Part shown: one piece after another, positions 8,875-15,936 of the stretch
Position numbering within the stretch: the first letter of the stretch is position 1
Layout: every line of letters starts with the position of its first letter
NCBI GenBank assembly: GCA_902766765.1
Contig: CACXER010000084.1
Location: 1 to 32,915, forward strand
Reading direction: 5' to 3'
DNA from: an uncultured Elusimicrobium sp.
Lineage (GTDB): Bacteria > Elusimicrobiota > Elusimicrobia > Elusimicrobiales > Elusimicrobiaceae
DNA length: 32,915 bases
Notes under the pieces: generated by a model
The model's input: the letters and a program-made list of their open reading frames with translations, nothing else
The model's database searches: none
Told to the model about the DNA's origin: nothing
Position numbers and translations under genes: made by a program

Positions 8875-8890
8875 TAGGGGATTTCCCCTA
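8875..8890 (+). promoter_or_regulatory. Small perfect palindromic hairpin before rng
   Basis: TAGGGG (8875-8880) and CCCCTA (8885-8890) form a perfect 6-bp stem around a 4-base loop, 3 bases after the DUF2344 stop codon and just before the GAGGA ribosome binding site of rng. No U-run follows, so it is not a usual terminator. It could be an mRNA processing or stability site, possibly for RNase G itself. Confidence 0.45.
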
Positions 8891-8906
8891 AGTGAGGATT
8901 TGAAAC

Positions 8907-10361
8907 ATGACCAAAATGAATGAAGAACTTCCGGTAGTGGAAGCGTTAGTCAATACGTCGTTTGAAGAAACACGTATTGCTATTTTAGAAGACGGACGCG
9001 TCAACGAACTCTTGTGGGAACGTCGTGGCGCGCTCAACATTGTAGGTAACATCTACAAAGGAACGGTAGAAAACGTACTTCCCGGTATTTCCAGTGCGTT
9101 TTTGAATATCGGTTACGAAAAGAACGCCTATTTGTATATTTCCGATGTTATTGGCGGCGACAAAAAGAATATTGATAAAACACTCCACAAAGGCCAAGAA
9201 GTCATGGTGCAAGTAGTTAAAGATGCTATCAGTACCAAGGGGATGAAAGTAACGATGGATGTTACGTTGCCCGGCCGTTATTTGGTGCTTACACCACACC
9301 AAAGTTTTGTGGGTGTTTCTAAGCATATTGAAGATTCTGAATCGCGCCGCAAACTCAATGATATCATGCAAGAGTTGGCCGATAAGCACCTAAACGGTAT
9401 GGGATGCATTGTACGCACAGAGGCCGAAGAAGCCACAAAGGAAGAATTGGAACGGGAAGTGAAATATCTTTACCGTCAATGGCAATCCATCGTAAAGAAG
9501 TTTGAAACGTCGCGCTCTCCGCGGCTCTTGCACGAAGATATGGACGCCGTACTCCAAGTGGCGCGTGATGTGTTATCCGAAAATGCAAAAGTATATATGT
9601 TGGATAACGAAAAAGACTACGAGCGCGTCATGGAATTTGTTAGCAAAAACTCGCCGGAACTGGCCGACCGGGTCAAACTCTACAAAGGCAAAACGCCGAT
9701 TTTTGAAGCGTACGATGTAGAAAAAGAAATTGATAATTTGCGCAAAATTAAACTGCCGCTTCCCAACGGCGGAAGTATTATTATTCAAGAGGCCGAATCT
9801 CTCTGCGCTATTGACGTAAACACCGGTAAATTTACCGGCAATAAATCGCAGGAAGAGACGGTCACGCAGACTAACATTGAAGCCGCCCAAGAAATTGCTC
9901 ACCAATTACGCTTGCGTAACATTGGGGGTATTATCGTTATTGACTTTATTGACATGCGCAAGGCCTCTAGCCGCCACCGTGTAGTGGAAGCGCTGGCCCA
10001 AGCCGTCCGTGGCGACCGGGCTAAAATCCGCATTTTGCCTATCACGCGGCTGGGCCTTGTGGAAATGACGCGTGAGCGTAAACGGGCCAGCACGGGCAGT
10101 TTTATCAGCGAGGAATGTCCCCAATGCCACGGTTCGGGCCGTGTGTTGTCTGCCGAGAGTATGCGCATTAAAATCCAACGGGAAATTTACGACCTTACCA
10201 ATGGTCGCCCCGGCGGGAATTTGCGTGTCGTTTTGCACCCGGTGTTAGCGGAGGCCATTAAATCGCGTCAAGCGGATATTGAACAAAACATTCACCGCAC
10301 GCTCAAAATCCAAGCCGATCCGCAACTGGTGTGGGAAGATTACAAAATCGTATTAGAATAA
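8907..10361 (+). CDS. rng: Ribonuclease G (Rne/Rng family)
   Basis: A 484-residue endoribonuclease of the RNase E/G family, acting on rRNA precursors and mRNA in the cytoplasm. An S1-like RNA-binding domain (about residues 35-125: GNIYKGTVENVLPGISSAFLNIGYEKNAYLYISD) is followed by the 5'-sensor and the DNase I-like catalytic domain. The metal-binding aspartates fall at D303 (AIDVNTG) and D346 (IDFIDM), and the zinc-link cysteines at C404-P-Q-C407, the same numbers as in E. coli RNase E. There is no long disordered C-terminal tail, which fits RNase G rather than RNase E. GAGGA precedes the start. Confidence 0.96.
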   Translation: MTKMNEELPVVEALVNTSFEETRIAILEDGRVNELLWERRGALNIVGNIYKGTVENVLPGISSAFLNIGYEKNAYLYISDVIGGDKKNIDKTLHKGQEVMVQVVKDAISTKGMKVTMDVTLPGRYLVLTPHQSFVGVSKHIEDSESRRKLNDIMQELADKHLNGMGCIVRTEAEEATKEELEREVKYLYRQWQSIVKKFETSRSPRLLHEDMDAVLQVARDVLSENAKVYMLDNEKDYERVMEFVSKNSPELADRVKLYKGKTPIFEAYDVEKEIDNLRKIKLPLPNGGSIIIQEAESLCAIDVNTGKFTGNKSQEETVTQTNIEAAQEIAHQLRLRNIGGIIVIDFIDMRKASSRHRVVEALAQAVRGDRAKIRILPITRLGLVEMTRERKRASTGSFISEECPQCHGSGRVLSAESMRIKIQREIYDLTNGRPGGNLRVVLHPVLAEAIKSRQADIEQNIHRTLKIQADPQLVWEDYKIVLE

Positions 10362-10370
10362 TCCGGCGCC

Positions 10371-10397
10371 CGGATAAAACCGGGTTCCGTTTATCCG
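10371..10397 (+). promoter_or_regulatory. Hairpin directly before the amidase start codon
   Basis: CGGATAAA (10371-10378) pairs perfectly with TTTATCCG (10390-10397); inside, CGG (10381-10383) pairs with CCG (10387-10389). It begins 9 bases after the rng stop and ends 3 bases before the amidase ATG at 10401. The amidase has no visible ribosome binding site outside this structure, so the hairpin covers the region where ribosomes should bind. Confidence 0.55.
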
Positions 10398-10400
10398 CGT

Positions 10401-12044
10401 ATGAAACACGTGCTACGGTTGTTAGGAATAGTTTTGCTGGGGATTTTATCTGGTCCGGTTTATGGGCAAGATAAAATCCCTTTGCTCATTTCCGGCCGTA
10501 AACAGACGTCGCTTTCGGGGCGCGTACAAAACGGTGTAACGTATGTGGACTTACAAAAAACCGCCCGCAGTTTGGGGCTTAATGTGGAATTGTTTGCCCG
10601 TTCCAAACAAGCCAAACTGACGGCGCGCGGTTTTTATGCTATCTTGACGGCTCCGCTCCGGGAGTTTATTGTCAATGCCAAATCGGCGAAACTGACGGAA
10701 CCTGTACAAATAGACGGGAGTAAAATATTAGTACCGGTAGAATTTTTTCTACTGCCGGAAGTACAAAAAGCCGTCGGAAAGGAAATTTCATTTTCAGATG
10801 GAAAATTGCAGGCAGAACGTCGCTTCAATTTGGAACGGACGGATAACGGAGTGACTGCGACGGAAAATCGCCTTGTGTTTCAGCCGCGCGGCCAAGTAAC
10901 GTGGTCGTCACAGGCGCCAAATCCGCATACGGTAGAAGTTGTTTTCCCTAACGTAACAATTAAACGCGATGAGAATTTCCGCTTCAAGACCGATTTTATT
11001 TCGTCGGTTGCTATTCGCCAAGACCGTGCCGATGCTAAAATGAAAGTGATTTTAGGCAAACGCGGTTCGTACTGGACGATGGAAGAGGTAGATGGAAAAA
11101 TTTATTTCCGCGTAGGGGCTGGTAAATTAGCGCCTATTCCGTCGGCTATTCCGGTGCAAACCACACCGGTGGCGGCAGAAACAAACACGGCTGCTTCTAC
11201 GAACGTAAGCCCCGATGAGATAGAAGAAATGTCTGCCGAAGAAACACCTGTTACCGCGATAAGTGCGGCGGTTTCTCCCACAGGGCCGACGATGCAAGCG
11301 GCCGCTCCGGCGACGGTGATGAAACCCGGCCCGGCGGTGGCTATGTCTTCCGCGCATAAAAAAATGCGCATTGTGGTAGACCCCGGCCACGGCGGCAAAG
11401 ATCCGGGCGCTTTGCGTTCACGCGTGCGGGAAAAAGACCTCAATTTGGCCGTCGGTAAAGAGTTATATAAATTACTTAAAAAGGGAAATTTTGAAGTAAA
11501 AATCACGCGTGATAACGACACGTTTATCCCGTTGTCCGAGCGGTCTAAACTCTCTAATAATTTCAAAGCGGATTTATTTGTGTCCGTACATACGAACTCG
11601 TCTAAAAATCGCAACGCAAATGGTTTTGAAGTCTATTTCCGCAGTGAAAAGGCCACCGACAAAGAGGCCGCCGAAACGGCCGCGTTAGAAAACGAAGCCA
11701 TGCAATACGAAGAAGTCCATTATAATTTCGTGGATGCGTTGTTGCAGTCGCTAGCGAAGAATGAGTATATCAACGAAAGTTCCAAACTGGCCGGTTACGT
11801 GCGTAATGAAGTATATAAACAGCCGGGTATCGGCATTTCCGTCAACAAAAACAGCAGCGTGCGCCAGGCCAATTTCTACGTCTTAAAAGGGGTGCAAAGC
11901 CCCGCCATTTTAGTAGAAATGGGATATATCAGCAGTAGTAAAGACCGCGGCCGTTTGACCCAAAGCAAAGTGCAGAAGAATATGGCACAAGGAATTTACA
12001 ACGGCATTTACAACTACGCCAAAAACGAAGGTTGGCTTCAATAA
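10401..12044 (+). CDS. Secreted N-acetylmuramoyl-L-alanine amidase (Amidase_3)
   Basis: A 547-residue periplasmic amidase that cuts the bond between MurNAc and the stem peptide. The signal peptide MKHVLRLLGIVLLGILSGPVYG supports the ATG at 10401. Residues about 25-145 resemble a copper amine oxidase N-terminal-like domain, about 150-235 an AMIN-like domain that may target septal wall, and about 250-320 is an Ala/Thr/Glu/Pro-rich linker. The catalytic domain (about 325-545) has likely zinc ligands H330 (PGHGG), E344 (REKDLN) and H397 (SVHTNSS) and catalytic E506 (LVEMGY). An AmiB/AmiC-like role in cell separation is plausible. It follows rng by 39 bases with a hairpin between. Confidence 0.92.
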   Translation: MKHVLRLLGIVLLGILSGPVYGQDKIPLLISGRKQTSLSGRVQNGVTYVDLQKTARSLGLNVELFARSKQAKLTARGFYAILTAPLREFIVNAKSAKLTEPVQIDGSKILVPVEFFLLPEVQKAVGKEISFSDGKLQAERRFNLERTDNGVTATENRLVFQPRGQVTWSSQAPNPHTVEVVFPNVTIKRDENFRFKTDFISSVAIRQDRADAKMKVILGKRGSYWTMEEVDGKIYFRVGAGKLAPIPSAIPVQTTPVAAETNTAASTNVSPDEIEEMSAEETPVTAISAAVSPTGPTMQAAAPATVMKPGPAVAMSSAHKKMRIVVDPGHGGKDPGALRSRVREKDLNLAVGKELYKLLKKGNFEVKITRDNDTFIPLSERSKLSNNFKADLFVSVHTNSSKNRNANGFEVYFRSEKATDKEAAETAALENEAMQYEEVHYNFVDALLQSLAKNEYINESSKLAGYVRNEVYKQPGIGISVNKNSSVRQANFYVLKGVQSPAILVEMGYISSSKDRGRLTQSKVQKNMAQGIYNGIYNYAKNEGWLQ

Positions 12045-12053
12045 TTCCAGTTT

Positions 12054-12165
12054 GCAAATTTGGGCCATCTAAGGCAGACTTTCACTCGCGTACTTGCGGC
12101 GCTGTGCGCCGTCCTCTGGACGTACGCTTCGTTCAACTTGCGGCCTTACCTGGCCTCAAATTTGC
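12054..12165. repeat. Long imperfect inverted repeat with nested palindromes
   Basis: The outer arms are 12054-12075 (GCAAATTTGGGCCATCTAAG and two more bases) and 12143-12165, which match in reverse complement at nearly all positions. Nested inside are GCGTAC (12088-12093) with GTACGC (12122-12127) and CGGCGC (12097-12102) with GCGCCG (12106-12111). A 9-base direct repeat ACTTGCGGC occurs at 12092 and 12136. It fills the gap between the converging amidase and pilin genes. It resembles a dispersed REP- or MITE-like element, but no second copy is in this window. Confidence 0.6.
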
Positions 12166-12234
12166 TTCCTGTGTTTCGGTTTTTCCCGTACACTAAGAAG
12201 TGACTATTTATCTCAAATCTGAAAAATTTATCCC

Positions 12235-12738
12235 TTACGGATTCGTGCAGATCTTTTGGCCCAATGTCGTTGAACCGGTGCAGGTGATTGTCCCGGGATT
12301 GGGGGAATTATCCAACCAAACACGGTAGGTAAATTCTGCAGCGCTTTTGCACTGGCTAACCCGGGTATGATTGTTTGCTATGCTGGGGCAATAATAAGCG
12401 TCTAAATAAAGATGGTTTGCGGTGGCGTTTGCTTGCACTTCACCTATCACATCTATGTCAAAATAGGCATCACATGTATATGTAGATCCATCATCGGCGG
12501 ACAATTTTTGGCATGAACTTTCCGTAGCCAGCGCATCCAAATCAAACGCATATTCTCCATTGGCTAAATAATATGCTTCTTCGGCACGTTTAATATCCGC
12601 CATTACCGTTTTTATATTTGCAAATCGTGCTTTGATAACGGCTTTTTGGTATTGCGGTAAGGCCACGGCGGCCAAAATACCGATAATAAGTACCACAACC
12701 AATAGTTCTATTAGCGTAAATGCCTGTTTGTTCTTCAT
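12235..12738 (-). CDS. Type IV pilin-like protein (pilin 1)
   Basis: A 167-residue prepilin. The class III leader MKNKQA is followed by [28 protein letters not shown], with Ala before the cleavage site and Glu at mature position 5; the hydrophobic helix would insert in the inner membrane and form the pilus core. The C-terminal domain holds Cys residues (SSCQKL, YTCDAYF, YYCPS, SQCKS, ITCTG, KICTNP) that could form a pilin disulfide loop. The frame extends 10 codons upstream, but those are leader mRNA; the ATG at 12738 has AAAGGAGC in front. It is a single gene, far from assembly genes, with its own TTGACA/AATAAT promoter shared with two other pilins. Confidence 0.92.
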   Translation of the reverse strand: MKNKQAFTLIELLVVVLIIGILAAVALPQYQKAVIKARFANIKTVMADIKRAEEAYYLANGEYAFDLDALATESSCQKLSADDGSTYTCDAYFDIDVIGEVQANATANHLYLDAYYCPSIANNHTRVSQCKSAAEFTYRVWLDNSPNPGTITCTGSTTLGQKICTNP

Positions 12739-12771
12739 ATTTTTTGCTCCTTTGTTTTTAACCAACACCTT

Positions 12772-12800
12772 ATTATTGTTTTTTTTTTTTGGTTTGTCAA
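12772..12800 (-). promoter_or_regulatory. Pilin 1 promoter with A12 spacer tract
   Basis: Read on the minus strand, TTGACA (12800-12795) is followed by AACC, 12 A (12790-12779), C and AATAAT (12777-12772). The -35 box is perfect, the -10 box matches 5 of 6 and the spacer is exactly 17 bases. The leader from there to the ATG is identical to that of pilin 2. Confidence 0.8.
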
Positions 12801-12941
12801 GTGAAATTTTTAGCCCGACGGTAATAACTTGCTTTTCAAAGAGTCTACATGGTTGTAAAAAGAGGATTTGTGCTTATTGACTGAAAAATTAACTAAAAGC
12901 AACCGATTAAAAATAGACGGGGGAAATAGTAAAATAAAGAT

Positions 12942-13478
12942 ATGATTTTATTTTCCTTATTTTATGTGTTTGCCAAAATCGGGCTCTTTACGCTGGGCGG
13001 CGGATATGCCATGTTGCCGCTAATGGAGCAGGAACTGGTAGACAAACGCAAATGGCTCACGCGGACAGATTTTTTGGATCTTGTCGCCGTAGCCCAAGCC
13101 GCGCCGGGGATTATGGCCGCCAACGTGGCTATTTTAACCGGGTACCGTTTAGCACGCACCCGAGGTAGCATTTGCGCGGCGGTGGGGGCGGCATTCCCGT
13201 CGTTTGTTATCATTTTACTGATTGCGGTTTTCTTCCGCGCGTATCAAGACAATCCGGTTGTTTTGCGTATTTTTAAAGGCGTTCGCCCGGCGGTAGTGGC
13301 GCTCATTGCCGTGCCGGTGTTTCGTTTAGCCAAAGCCGCCGATATTACATGGAAAACCATATGGATACCGTTGACGACGGCGCTGTTGGTGTGGTTATTG
13401 CACCTGTCGCCTGTCTATATTATTTTAGCCGCGGGGCTCGGCGGATATTGGTACGCCGTCAAACGGGAGGCAAAATGA
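12942..13478 (+). CDS. chrA: Chromate transporter family protein, half-size (first of pair)
   Basis: A 178-residue membrane protein of the CHR family, one of two short-chain halves. It carries the family signature FAKIGLFTLGGGYAMLPLMEQELVDKRKWLT at the N-terminus, DLVAVAQAAPGIMAANVAILTGY, and a VRPAVVALIAVPVFRLA segment. Four to six membrane helices are visible. Full-length ChrA exports chromate; the natural substrate of paired half-size proteins in anaerobes is not known. It overlaps the second half by ATGA, so the two subunits are surely made together and probably form a heterodimer. The start lacks a close ribosome binding site; the nearest purine run is GGGGGAAA about 16 bases upstream. 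Confidence 0.88.
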   Translation: MILFSLFYVFAKIGLFTLGGGYAMLPLMEQELVDKRKWLTRTDFLDLVAVAQAAPGIMAANVAILTGYRLARTRGSICAAVGAAFPSFVIILLIAVFFRAYQDNPVVLRIFKGVRPAVVALIAVPVFRLAKAADITWKTIWIPLTTALLVWLLHLSPVYIILAAGLGGYWYAVKREAK

Positions 13479-13999
13479 TTTATTTACACTTGTTTATTAC
13501 GTTTTTCAAAATTGGTCTCTTTAATTTTGGCGGCGGCTATGCGATGATTTCTTTTTTGCAAAATGAAATTGTTTTCAAACACGCGTGGCTGACGATGGCG
13601 CAGTTTACCGATATCGTGGCCGTCAGCCAAGTAACCCCCGGCCCCGTCGGTATCAATATGGCAACGTACGCGGGATATACCGCGTCCGGCGATGTGTGGG
13701 GTGCAGCGGTGGCAACGATAGCCCTGTGTTTGCCGTCACTGATTTTGCTTACTTTGCTTGGGAAATTTTTACGCAAGCATCCATCTTCCCCACGCGTGCA
13801 AGGGGTGCTAGCCGGTATCCGTCCTGCGGTGGTGGGACTCATTGCCGCCGCCGCGCTGGTGCTTTGTAACGGGGAAAATTTTACGGATTATAAAAGTATA
13901 CTTTTCTTCTTAGTTGCGTTTGTTTTGGTTTGGACGCGCAAAGCCGGGCCCGTTTGGGTGCTGATACTAAGTGCGTGCGGCGGGTGGCTAGCGTATTAA
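13475..13999 (+). CDS. chrA: Chromate transporter family protein, half-size (second of pair)
   Basis: A 174-residue partner of the preceding gene, with the same opening pattern FFKIGLFNFGGGYAMISFLQNEIVFKHAWLT and DIVAVSQVTPGPVGINMATYAGY, then IRPAVVGLIAAAALVL. The two halves are clear paralogues, in line with the internal duplication of long-chain ChrA. The ATG at 13475 overlaps the upstream TGA and follows GGGAGG. The frame is open further upstream inside the first gene, but that part is not family-like. Substrate is unproven. Confidence 0.88.
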   Translation: MIYLHLFITFFKIGLFNFGGGYAMISFLQNEIVFKHAWLTMAQFTDIVAVSQVTPGPVGINMATYAGYTASGDVWGAAVATIALCLPSLILLTLLGKFLRKHPSSPRVQGVLAGIRPAVVGLIAAAALVLCNGENFTDYKSILFFLVAFVLVWTRKAGPVWVLILSACGGWLAY

Positions 14000-14086
14000 A
14001 AATAAGTCTTACCTAACTTTTTAAAATATTATTTTCTTAAAAAATATATATTTGTTCGACGTTAAAATATATTTTTTTAAAAACAC

Positions 14087-14115
14087 TTGTTAGTTTTGCC
14101 TAACTTTTGTATAAT
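14087..14115 (+). promoter_or_regulatory. Promoter of the secreted trypsin-fold protein gene
   Basis: TTGTTA (14087-14092), a 17-base spacer and a perfect TATAAT (14110-14115) lie 30 bases before the ATG. The 80 bases upstream are almost pure A/T and may act as an UP element. CCTAACTTTT occurs twice, at 14012 and in the spacer at 14099, a possible operator pair. Confidence 0.7.
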
Positions 14116-14145
14116 ATTTATATCCCTAATAAAAGAGGAAGGAAA

Positions 14146-14883
14146 ATGAGAAAGAAATTAGTTGTACTTTTAGGTAGTGTGGTGGCTTTGCTCCAGTTTA
14201 GCGGGCAAGCCGTTGCCGCATCTACTTACTTAAATGATCAGGTGGCGCATGCCGCGGCACGAGCCCAATTGGCGCACGCGTCTGCAGACTATATGGTAGA
14301 TGTAGTGGCTTATCTAAAAAAAGAAGTGTTATTAAAAGACCGCATGTTACGTTCTCCGCGCCGTCCCGCTAATCCCAATCAAGTAATTTCGGTGGAAAAA
14401 GCCATGCAGGCTTGCAAAGGGGTTGTCGTATCAGAAGGGGAACGCCTCATTGTACCTGCTGTATGTGTGACGAAAAATGATTATACATTGGAAACGGTAG
14501 TTATTCATTTGCAAACGGGCGCGCGGATCACGATTGCTGCGCGAGCAGTAATGACAGATGAAGATATTGCCTGGATTTCGGTTCGTTCGCCTGCTATGCG
14601 TTCTGTATCTCACGTAGCGGTTGAGCCGGTAGCGCAAGGTAAATCGTTACAAGAGACCTATGGTAACGATATGACGCGTCATCTGCAGAAGTTTTTCCGC
14701 TCGCGCGGTGTGGTAGAACGCCGCCGCTTGCGCCCTGGATTAGTGTATAAGGAGCCGCGCTTGAAAGTGGGCGAACCGCTGTTTTATAAAGGTAAATTAG
14801 TGGCGCTTGTTAAAAAGCAAGTGCGGACGTATGGCGGAATTTTTGGCGGTGTATCGGAAAGCGCGTTTGCGATTATCCGCTAG
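14146..14883 (+). CDS. Secreted protein with a trypsin-like fold lacking catalytic residues (putative)
   Basis: A 245-residue exported protein with signal peptide MRKKLVVLLGSVVALLQFSG and cleavage near residue 24-25. I do not know a named homologue. From residue 80 it reads like a serine protease of the trypsin fold: C90 and C107 are spaced like trypsin Cys42-Cys58, LIVPAVCV aligns with LTAAHCV with Val106 in place of His57, DEDIAWISVRSP aligns with the Asp102 motif (D140 kept), and VGEPLFYKGKLVALV aligns with SGGPLxxxGxLVGIV with Val208 in place of Ser195. So it would be inactive, perhaps a binding or scaffold protein outside the cytoplasm. Single gene with own promoter; AGAGGAAGG precedes the ATG. 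The fold is my inference. Confidence 0.6.
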   Translation: MRKKLVVLLGSVVALLQFSGQAVAASTYLNDQVAHAAARAQLAHASADYMVDVVAYLKKEVLLKDRMLRSPRRPANPNQVISVEKAMQACKGVVVSEGERLIVPAVCVTKNDYTLETVVIHLQTGARITIAARAVMTDEDIAWISVRSPAMRSVSHVAVEPVAQGKSLQETYGNDMTRHLQKFFRSRGVVERRRLRPGLVYKEPRLKVGEPLFYKGKLVALVKKQVRTYGGIFGGVSESAFAIIR

Positions 14884-14927
14884 TATTTGAGTTACGTCCT
14901 CTGTTTAGCCGCAGAGGTCTCCTATAG

Positions 14928-14958
14928 AAAACCGCCGGGCTTTGTGCCCGGCGGTTTT
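14928..14958. terminator. Bidirectional intrinsic terminator
   Basis: ACCGCCGGGC (14931-14940) pairs perfectly with GCCCGGCGGT (14946-14955), flanked by AAA on the left and TTT on the right, so it works on both strands. It lies between two converging genes (ending 14883 and 14962). A second hairpin, CCTCTG/CAGAGG, is at 14898-14917. Confidence 0.88.
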
Positions 14959-14961
14959 AAT

Positions 14962-15936
14962 TTACCAAGCGAGTGCAGCATTAAAATTACATAATTGCTT
15001 ACGTAGAGCGGCCGTGGCCGGGTAGCCGGTCGGTTTGATTAGTACGGAAACCGCATTGGAAGATAAAATAAAGACTTGATACGGGTTGGTTTGCACTTCA
15101 AAAAGTTTGATGTTATTTTTGCACGAAGTAATTTTGTAAGGTTCCTGGGCAAACTGTTTTTGTAATTTTTGCAAAAAGGGCTCTTTATCGTCGGAAGTAA
15201 AATTGATTTTTAATACTTGTTGTTTATCTGCTGTGGCAAATTCACGCACGGAAGACAAATTGCCGGGCGTAGGTTGCCGGTAAAAATTAGTGTCCAACAT
15301 ATAGGTCGCGTTAGAATTAGCAAGAGGTGTTTGCCGGTTTTGAAGGGTGTTTCCCGTTGCGGACGGCGTTTGTTTGGATGTTGCCGTTGTGCTATTGGGA
15401 TTTGTTTTTACCGATGCCTCTTGAATTTCTTTTTCAACGGGATTATTTGTCGTGTTGGATGGTGTCAATGCTTGGTTGTTAGAAATTGCAGAAGCGGATG
15501 TGTTGCGAAAAAGGGATAAAGGGTCTAATTGGCAAAATGTACGTACCAAATCCCTTTTAAGGAATCTGGGCGTTTTGGAGTCGTAAAATTTCAACGTAGT
15601 ACGGTTGGTAAATTGAAAGACAAAAGTATCTCCTTTCCTTTGTAAAATGCGTAATGATTTTTTATGATCCGCACAATGAAAAACCGTAATTTCCGGTGCA
15701 GGATTTTCCAAAGCGCTAAGCACTCTGTTGGCTTCGGTTTTTGGATTTTTGGGTGTTTTTTCTTCCCAGAGAGTCAGACTAACTTTTTTTGCTCTACATT
15801 CTTGGGCCTCTCTGTCACAACAAAGGGAATGCCCTAGAAGAGAAATGTGAAAATCGGGATTTAAATATCCGCAATCGGAATCGGTGGCGTGGCAGGGATA
15901 ACTAATTAGTAACAAAAGAAAAAAATACTTTTTCAT
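14962..15936 (-). CDS. Secreted protein of unknown function with Ser/Thr/Asn-rich linker
   Basis: A 324-residue protein that I do not recognise. It has a signal peptide (MKKYFFLLLLISYPCHA), an N-terminal part with many cysteines (DCGY, SLCCDREAQEC, FHCADH, TFCQLD), a low-complexity linker rich in S, T, N, P and Q (about residues 145-215) and a C-terminal domain of about 105 residues with two cysteines (TSCKNN and KQLCNF). The layout suggests two small disulfide-stabilised domains on a flexible tether in the periplasm or on the surface. Its ATG overlaps the stop of the upstream metallopeptidase gene (ATGA), so both are one operon. It ends just before a shared terminator. Confidence 0.75.
   Translation of the reverse strand: MKKYFFLLLLISYPCHATDSDCGYLNPDFHISLLGHSLCCDREAQECRAKKVSLTLWEEKTPKNPKTEANRVLSALENPAPEITVFHCADHKKSLRILQRKGDTFVFQFTNRTTLKFYDSKTPRFLKRDLVRTFCQLDPLSLFRNTSASAISNNQALTPSNTTNNPVEKEIQEASVKTNPNSTTATSKQTPSATGNTLQNRQTPLANSNATYMLDTNFYRQPTPGNLSSVREFATADKQQVLKINFTSDDKEPFLQKLQKQFAQEPYKITSCKNNIKLFEVQTNPYQVFILSSNAVSVLIKPTGYPATAALRKQLCNFNAALAW

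Noticed and set aside
11102-11614. 170-residue minus-strand frame inside the amidase gene
   Set aside because: Antisense to the low-complexity Ala/Thr/Pro linker and catalytic domain of a clear gene; no ribosome binding site or family features.
12779-12790. A12 tracts as sequencing or assembly errors
   Set aside because: Three separate loci have the same length and the same flanks, and this length gives the ideal promoter spacer in each, so chance error is unlikely. Variation between reads would still need checking.
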